A stretch of 9,809 nt of DNA, taken from contig JASHSO010000114.1 in assembly GCA_030038715.1 (NCBI GenBank), forward strand, positions 1 to 9,809, given 5' to 3'. Made by a program: the position numbers and the translations under genes. The notes beneath the pieces were generated by a model, which made no database searches, had not been told where the DNA came from, and saw only the letters and a program-made list of their open reading frames with translations. This DNA is from Streptosporangiaceae bacterium. Lineage in GTDB: Bacteria; Actinomycetota; Actinomycetes; Streptosporangiales; Streptosporangiaceae. This document shows positions 6,452-9,809 of this stretch, in pieces; within the stretch, counting starts at the first letter, position 1; every line of letters begins with the position of its first letter.

Positions 6452-7442
6452 CGAAACCCTCGCCGGTCAGCTGCACGAACTCCTCCTCCAGGCTCCGCCG
6501 TGGCGTCTCCAGCCCGGCTACCGGCACGCCGGCTTTGACCAGCCGTTCGCAGACTGTCTCGGGGAGGATCGAGCCGAGCTCCGCGCTGACCTCCAGGCCG
6601 GACACGCGCACATCGGCCAGCTGGAGCTCGCCGCCGAGAATCTCGGCGGCGAGCTCAGGCCGAGGTGTCCGGACAACGACTCGGCCGGCACCGGGACCGC
6701 GCAGCTCCTCGAGCGTGCCCTGGAACACCAGCCGGCCGGTCCGCATCACTCCGACGTGCGTGCAGATCTGCTCGACCTCGGCCAGCAGATGCGAGGACAA
6801 GAACACCGTCGTGCCATCGGCGGCGATCTGCCGGATCAGCCCGCGGACCTCGCGGGTGCCCTGCGGGTCGAGGCCATTGGTCGGCTCGTCCAGGATGACC
6901 AGCTCCCTGCGCCGGAGCAGGCTCGTGGCGATGGCCAGCCGCTGCTTCATGCCAAGCGAGTAGGCACCGTAGCGCTTGTCGGCGGCTGCCAGCAGCCCGA
7001 CGCGGCCTAGCGCCGCATCGATCCGGGCGGAAGCCGTTGCCGGGTTCGCGGTCCGGTCGGCCGCGTCCTGCCGGGCCAGGTTCGCCCGACCGGACAGGTA
7101 CGGGTGGAAGCCCGGGCCCTCGACCAGCGAGCCCACCCTGGGCAGCGCATACGGCAGGCCGTCGGGCATCGGCAGGCCGAGCACCTCGTAACTGCCAGCT
7201 GTCGGCTGGATGAGGCCGAGCAGCATCCGGATCGTCGTCGTCTTCCCCGAGCCGTTCGGGCCGAGGAACCCGTAGACAGACCCGGTCGGCACCGCCAGGT
7301 CGACGCTGTCGACCGCGAGCTGCCCGCTGCGGAACCGCTTGGATAGCCCGGCGCTGGACAGCGCACAGTTCGCCGCGGCCCGTGGTGCGTCTTCGGCCGC
7401 CCGGGCCGGGCGGCCGAAGACGACCTCGTCGCGCGATGTCAT
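6441..7442 (-). CDS. ABC transporter ATP-binding protein (exporter type)
   Basis: 333 residues. Walker A GPNGSGKTT at 61-69, signature YSLGMKQR at 161-168, Walker B LVILDEP at 181-187 followed by the D-loop, and switch histidine His218 in FLSSHLL. All catalytic elements are intact. After about residue 240 a regulatory C-terminal region (VFQGTLEELRG onward) follows, as in CcmA/drug-exporter ATPases. It should power the ABC-2 permease encoded next to it. The first 27 residues are not part of the ABC fold, and their codons carry a perfect 16-bp inverted repeat. The ATG lies 4 nt after the TGA of the secreted-protein gene and has no Shine-Dalgarno sequence, so translation probably depends on termination-reinitiation. 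No alternative ATG, GTG or TTG occurs between it and the ABC domain. Confidence 0.93.
   Translation of the reverse strand: MTSRDEVVFGRPARAAEDAPRAAANCALSSAGLSKRFRSGQLAVDSVDLAVPTGSVYGFLGPNGSGKTTTIRMLLGLIQPTAGSYEVLGLPMPDGLPYALPRVGSLVEGPGFHPYLSGRANLARQDAADRTANPATASARIDAALGRVGLLAAADKRYGAYSLGMKQRLAIATSLLRRRELVILDEPTNGLDPQGTREVRGLIRQIAADGTTVFLSSHLLAEVEQICTHVGVMRTGRLVFQGTLEELRGPGAGRVVVRTPRPELAAEILGGELQLADVRVSGLEVSAELGSILPETVCERLVKAGVPVAGLETPRRSLEEEFVQLTGEGFDVD
7388..7422. repeat. Perfect 16-bp inverted repeat with 3-nt loop at the start of the ATPase gene
   Basis: The left arm CGTCTTCGGCCGCCCG (7388-7403) and right arm CGGGCGGCCGAAGACG (7407-7422) are exact reverse complements around GGC. It lies 20 to 54 nt downstream of the A of the ATPase start codon, within codons 7-18. 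No T-tract follows on either strand, so it is not a classical intrinsic terminator. Confidence 0.95.
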
Positions 7443-7446
7443 AGGG

Positions 7447-8910
7447 TCACTTGGCCGGCCCGACGGCGTCGGCGTAAAGCACGGCTGGCGTCACGGCCCC
7501 GGCCAGGATCGCGCCGTTGCTGGTGATCAGCACCGAGACCAGCGTCGTGCGCAGCAGGCGACCGCTCCCCCACGCCCCGTGCACCGAAGTCGTCGCCTTC
7601 AGCAGTTCACGCAGGACGGCCAGATCGGGCCCAACCGGATTCGAGGTCCCTGGAGCGGCCGAGCCTGCCGAGCCCGGCGTGACGCTGCCTGTCGTTCGGG
7701 TCAGCAGCTGCTGCACGGCGGCCGCCACTGACGGGTTTGGCGGCGTGGCGATCACCGACAGCCAGGACTTGCCGATGACCGTGGGCTGGTCCTTGCCGAT
7801 GACCGTGGGCTGGTCCTTGCCGATGGCCACTACCTGGCCGGTCGTCGCCACGACGACGACGGTTTGGCCGCCATTACCAGGTGTCGACGCTGACGCACGT
7901 GGCTTGTTGGTGCTGATCGACGGGGCGCGCAATCCCGGGGCAGCCGAGTCGGGGTTGGGCGAGCCGAAGCCGCCACTATTGAGGAAGCCACCGGGCACCA
8001 AGCCGCCGAGCCCGTTGCCGCCAACGCCCAGGCTCCCTAGTCCGAGGCTACCCAGGCCGAGGCCGGACGGCGGCTTAGTCGGCACGGTCACCGTCTTGAC
8101 CCTGGCGCCGGGCGGCGGGGTGAAGCTGAAGTTCGACGCCGAAGGCCGCCCGAAGGTCAGCGCGGTGAAGCCTGCCTCGTACGCGGGGCTGGAAGAGCCG
8201 CGGGCGAATATCTCTACCCTGAGCGGGATGAATCGACGGGCGTCGATCGCGATGAGGACCTGGCCGATCAGCGAGCGGCTGGTCTTCGGGACCAGTGACA
8301 GCTGGTAAGCGGGCCGACCCGCGACCGTGACGTTGCGCTCAAGGCTGACCCTCGTCGACGGGCCGAGGGCCGCTAGTAGCTGTGCTGCCAGGGCAAGCGG
8401 GTCGATAGCTGCCGCCCCGGAGCTGACCGAGTGGCCGGGGGACAGGTAGTCCGGGCCGAGCCCGTTCCGGTCAAAATGCGAAGGGAGGATGACACGCGTA
8501 GCCGTTTGCGTCTTGCTGTTCCACAGCCAAAGCGCTCGCCCGTCGAGCCGCAGGTCACTCTCGCCCATCTGGGTCTGCTCGGCGATCCGGATGTGGGTCT
8601 GGCCGAGGTACCAGACGTTGACCGTCTCGTTGTTCTGGGCCAGGCCCAACGGACCGGTGCCCTGACTCGGGTTGGCGCTCGGCAGCGCGGGCAACCCGAG
8701 CGACGATGATTCCTGCACGGTCGCGGTCACCGGCCCGATTGGCTTGGCCGCTGCCAGCGCGACCTTGGCGAGTAGCTGCGCGACGCTGCGGGCCGGCAAC
8801 GCGGGCGCCAGGTCGGCGCTGGCCACAGCCGAGGCCGCCGCGACCAGGCCGGCGGCCGCAACGATCCCGGCCGGAACCGCCCACCGCGCCCGAGTGCTCA
8901 GCCTGCGCAT
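7447..8910 (-). CDS. Secreted LolA-like protein encoded with an ABC exporter
   Basis: 487 residues from ATG 8910. An Arg-rich start (MRRLSTRARW) and a hydrophobic stretch at about 9-32 form a signal peptide or membrane anchor; there is no lipobox cysteine. The region of about 40-270 has the pattern of LolA/RseB/DUF2092-type domains: strands such as VNVWYLGQTHIRIAEQ, LRLDGRALWLWNSKTQTATRV and VTVAGRPAYQLSLVPK. Then come a Gly/Leu-rich linker (about 283-317), a Ser/Pro/Asn-rich part, a tandem repeat of IGKDQPTV (about 364-380), and a conserved-looking end with AWGSGRLLRTTLVSVLITSNG. It likely works outside the membrane, perhaps binding a lipid or cell-envelope factor, with the ATPase and permease encoded directly downstream. 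GTG 8919 is an alternative start three codons upstream; ATG 8910 has GGTGA 5 nt before it and a cleaner signal peptide. Confidence 0.8.
   Translation of the reverse strand: MRRLSTRARWAVPAGIVAAAGLVAAASAVASADLAPALPARSVAQLLAKVALAAAKPIGPVTATVQESSSLGLPALPSANPSQGTGPLGLAQNNETVNVWYLGQTHIRIAEQTQMGESDLRLDGRALWLWNSKTQTATRVILPSHFDRNGLGPDYLSPGHSVSSGAAAIDPLALAAQLLAALGPSTRVSLERNVTVAGRPAYQLSLVPKTSRSLIGQVLIAIDARRFIPLRVEIFARGSSSPAYEAGFTALTFGRPSASNFSFTPPPGARVKTVTVPTKPPSGLGLGSLGLGSLGVGGNGLGGLVPGGFLNSGGFGSPNPDSAAPGLRAPSISTNKPRASASTPGNGGQTVVVVATTGQVVAIGKDQPTVIGKDQPTVIGKSWLSVIATPPNPSVAAAVQQLLTRTTGSVTPGSAGSAAPGTSNPVGPDLAVLRELLKATTSVHGAWGSGRLLRTTLVSVLITSNGAILAGAVTPAVLYADAVGPAK
7769..7828. repeat. In-frame 24-bp tandem repeat, 2.5 copies
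   Basis: The unit TTGCCGATGACCGTGGGCTGGTCC splits as positions 7769-7792 and 7793-7816, which are identical, followed by a partial third copy diverging after 10 bases (7817-7828). It encodes IGKDQPTV twice in the secreted LolA-like protein. Perfect DNA identity implies a recent duplication by slippage or unequal recombination. Confidence 0.95.
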
Positions 8911-8949
8911 CCGTGTCACCCGTCGTCCACTTCAGCACCCGATGAGTCC

Positions 8950-8955
8950 ACAATA
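8950..8955 (-). promoter_or_regulatory. Weak candidate -10 box for the exporter operon
   Basis: TATTGT on the minus strand fits TANNNT and would place a start near 8943, about 33 nt before ATG 8910. The -35 region shows no good match. It lies in the 50-60 bp gap between the operon and the short ORF upstream. The operon may instead be read from further upstream. Confidence 0.25.
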
Positions 8956-8969
8956 GCTGCGCGCCGGGC

Positions 8970-9239
8970 TCAGTCCGCGACCCCGAGCGTCCCGGCGGCC
9001 TGGTCGAGCGCGCTGGCCGGGCGCGCGGGCTCGGCCGTGAGACCGGCCAGGACGTCGTCGACCTGGCGCAGGCCAGCGCGGTCGACCAGGGTCTTCTCGT
9101 TGGTGACCCACTCTCCCCGCGCAACCAGGACGGCGTGCGCACATTGGCACGCGGCTGCCGCGATAGCTCCCGCGGTGTCGGTCAGGTGCCCCCGCGCGGC
9201 ATGCGCGCCGCGCGCGTCGCTCGGCTGACCGTCAGGCAC
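8970..9239 (-). CDS. Short ORF resembling the C-terminal end of a nucleotidyltransferase; probable remnant
   Basis: 89 residues from GTG 9239; an in-frame TGA at 9245-9243 prevents any longer product. The first 20 residues look unstructured. From DTAGAIAAAACQCAHAVLVARGEWVTNEKTLVDRAGLRQVDDVLAGL onward the sequence resembles the C-terminal helical part of actinobacterial nucleotidyltransferase-domain proteins of about 250 residues, where an ARGEWVTNEK-type motif follows a helix. This likeness is from memory. No N-terminal GSxxxGxxDxD nucleotidyltransferase motif is found upstream in any minus-strand frame, because the DUF1992 gene starts only about 80 bp away. I infer a 5'-truncated remnant, though a small intact helical protein is possible. 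A stem of 8 bp (9193-9200/9207-9214) lies in its early codons. Confidence 0.5.
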   Translation of the reverse strand: MPDGQPSDARGAHAARGHLTDTAGAIAAAACQCAHAVLVARGEWVTNEKTLVDRAGLRQVDDVLAGLTAEPARPASALDQAAGTLGVAD

Positions 9240-9320
9240 GGCTCACCCGCATTCGTTGATCCATGCCGACACGTGGGCGGGCTCGTTCCCACTCCGTCTC
9301 AGGGCGACCTGCCGACGTGA

Positions 9321-9794
9321 CTATCGGGGGCCGCGCCGGACAGGGCGGGAGCGGCGTCGCGAGCGCTCCGGCTTTTGCAGGTTGTCGGCGTGCACAGCGT
9401 CGGTAGCATCCGGCGCGGGCTGACCGGCCCGCCATCGGCCGAGCATTTCTTCTTCGTCGACCAGCGGCACGAAAATCGGCGGACCGAGCGGGATCGCGCG
9501 CCAGGCCATGATCTTCTCGTTGAGTTCCGCGACTGCGAGGCGTACGGCCTGCTCCGAGCGCATGCTGTGCACCGTCTCGGCCAGCCGCTCGCGCTGCCTG
9601 CGCAGCCTTAGCGGAGTGGGCAGCAGTTCTTCTGCCGGCAGGCCCTCCCGCCGCACGTACTCCCGCAGCCAGGCCTGGCCATCGTCTGAGTCTGCGTGCT
9701 TAGGAAGCGGCTTGCCCGCACCCGGAAGATTGTCAAAAGCGCCCCGCTCCATCGCCTCGTTGATCTGCTGGTCAACCCAGGACGTGAAGCTCAT
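9321..9794 (-). CDS. DUF1992 (DnaJ homologue subfamily C member 28-like) domain protein
   Basis: 157 residues. The conserved DUF1992 elements are clear: WVDQQINEAMERGAFDNL at 6-23, LPGAGKPL at 23-30, WLREYVRREGL at 42-52, then a long charged helix LRLRRQRERLAETVHSMRS at 62-80. The tail after about residue 140 is Arg-rich (RSRRRSRPVRRGPR) and probably disordered or nucleic-acid binding. No J domain is present despite the family name. The molecular function of the family is unknown. ATG 9794 matches the family N-terminus, with a weak GGCCGGG upstream. Only 15 bp of upstream sequence is in the window, so its promoter cannot be judged. It is followed after 81 bp by the nucleotidyltransferase-like remnant. 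Confidence 0.9.
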   Translation of the reverse strand: MSFTSWVDQQINEAMERGAFDNLPGAGKPLPKHADSDDGQAWLREYVRREGLPAEELLPTPLRLRRQRERLAETVHSMRSEQAVRLAVAELNEKIMAWRAIPLGPPIFVPLVDEEEMLGRWRAGQPAPDATDAVHADNLQKPERSRRRSRPVRRGPR

Positions 9795-9809
9795 CCCGGC
9801 CGGCTTGCG

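Noticed and set aside
5700..7010. Open plus-strand frame of 436 codons antisense to the permease and ATPase genes
   Set aside because: It crosses two clear ABC transporter genes in the opposite strand, is low-complexity, and has no domain signature.
9273..9292. GTGGG/CCCAC stem in the 81-bp gap after the DUF1992 gene
   Set aside because: A 5-bp stem with a 10-nt loop and no T-tract is too weak to call a terminator.

Overview
This window is chromosomal DNA from a high-GC actinobacterium. The base composition is strongly GC-biased with GC-rich third codon positions. Several families are typical of, or enriched in, Streptomyces-like and related actinomycetes: the DUF574/Methyltransf_19 SAM-dependent methyltransferase, a one-domain GntR regulator, and a secreted LolA-like protein encoded with an ABC-2 exporter. 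I cannot name the genus from sequence alone. I see no transposase, integrase, phage gene, CRISPR array, tRNA or rRNA.

Layout, left to right. The 3' end of a plus-strand pirin gene (1-182) faces a minus-strand one-carbon cluster. Read in its direction of transcription, that cluster is a DUF574 methyltransferase (2674-1850), an FchA/cyclodeaminase-family protein (1814-1194) and a FolD-family protein (1197-343). The last two overlap by ATGA. Upstream and co-directional are a DinG-like helicase (4854-2749) and a small Trp-rich orphan protein (5211-4879). A divergent promoter region of about 115 bp separates the orphan from a 72-residue GntR regulator on the plus strand (5326-5544). A compact minus-strand exporter operon follows: LolA-like secreted protein (8910-7447), ABC ATPase (7442-6441) and ABC-2 permease (6451-5552). 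The right end holds a short ORF resembling the C-terminus of a nucleotidyltransferase (9239-8970) and a DUF1992 protein (9794-9321).

The most interesting system is the folate pair. The FolD protein keeps the tyrosine, glutamine, aspartate and Rossmann motifs of the family, but the lysine needed for cyclohydrolase chemistry (E. coli K54) is a leucine. The gene translated just before it belongs to the family that includes the stand-alone methenyl-THF cyclohydrolase FchA. The simple reading is a bifunctional enzyme split over two coupled genes: a dehydrogenase-only FolD and an FchA-type cyclohydrolase that restores the missing step.

A second notable feature is a perfect 16-bp inverted repeat with a 3-nt loop at codons 7-18 of the ABC ATPase gene. 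That gene has no visible Shine-Dalgarno sequence and starts 4 nt after the preceding stop codon, which suggests RNA-level control inside the exporter operon. A third is a pair of 10-bp direct repeats in the divergent GntR/orphan promoter region.
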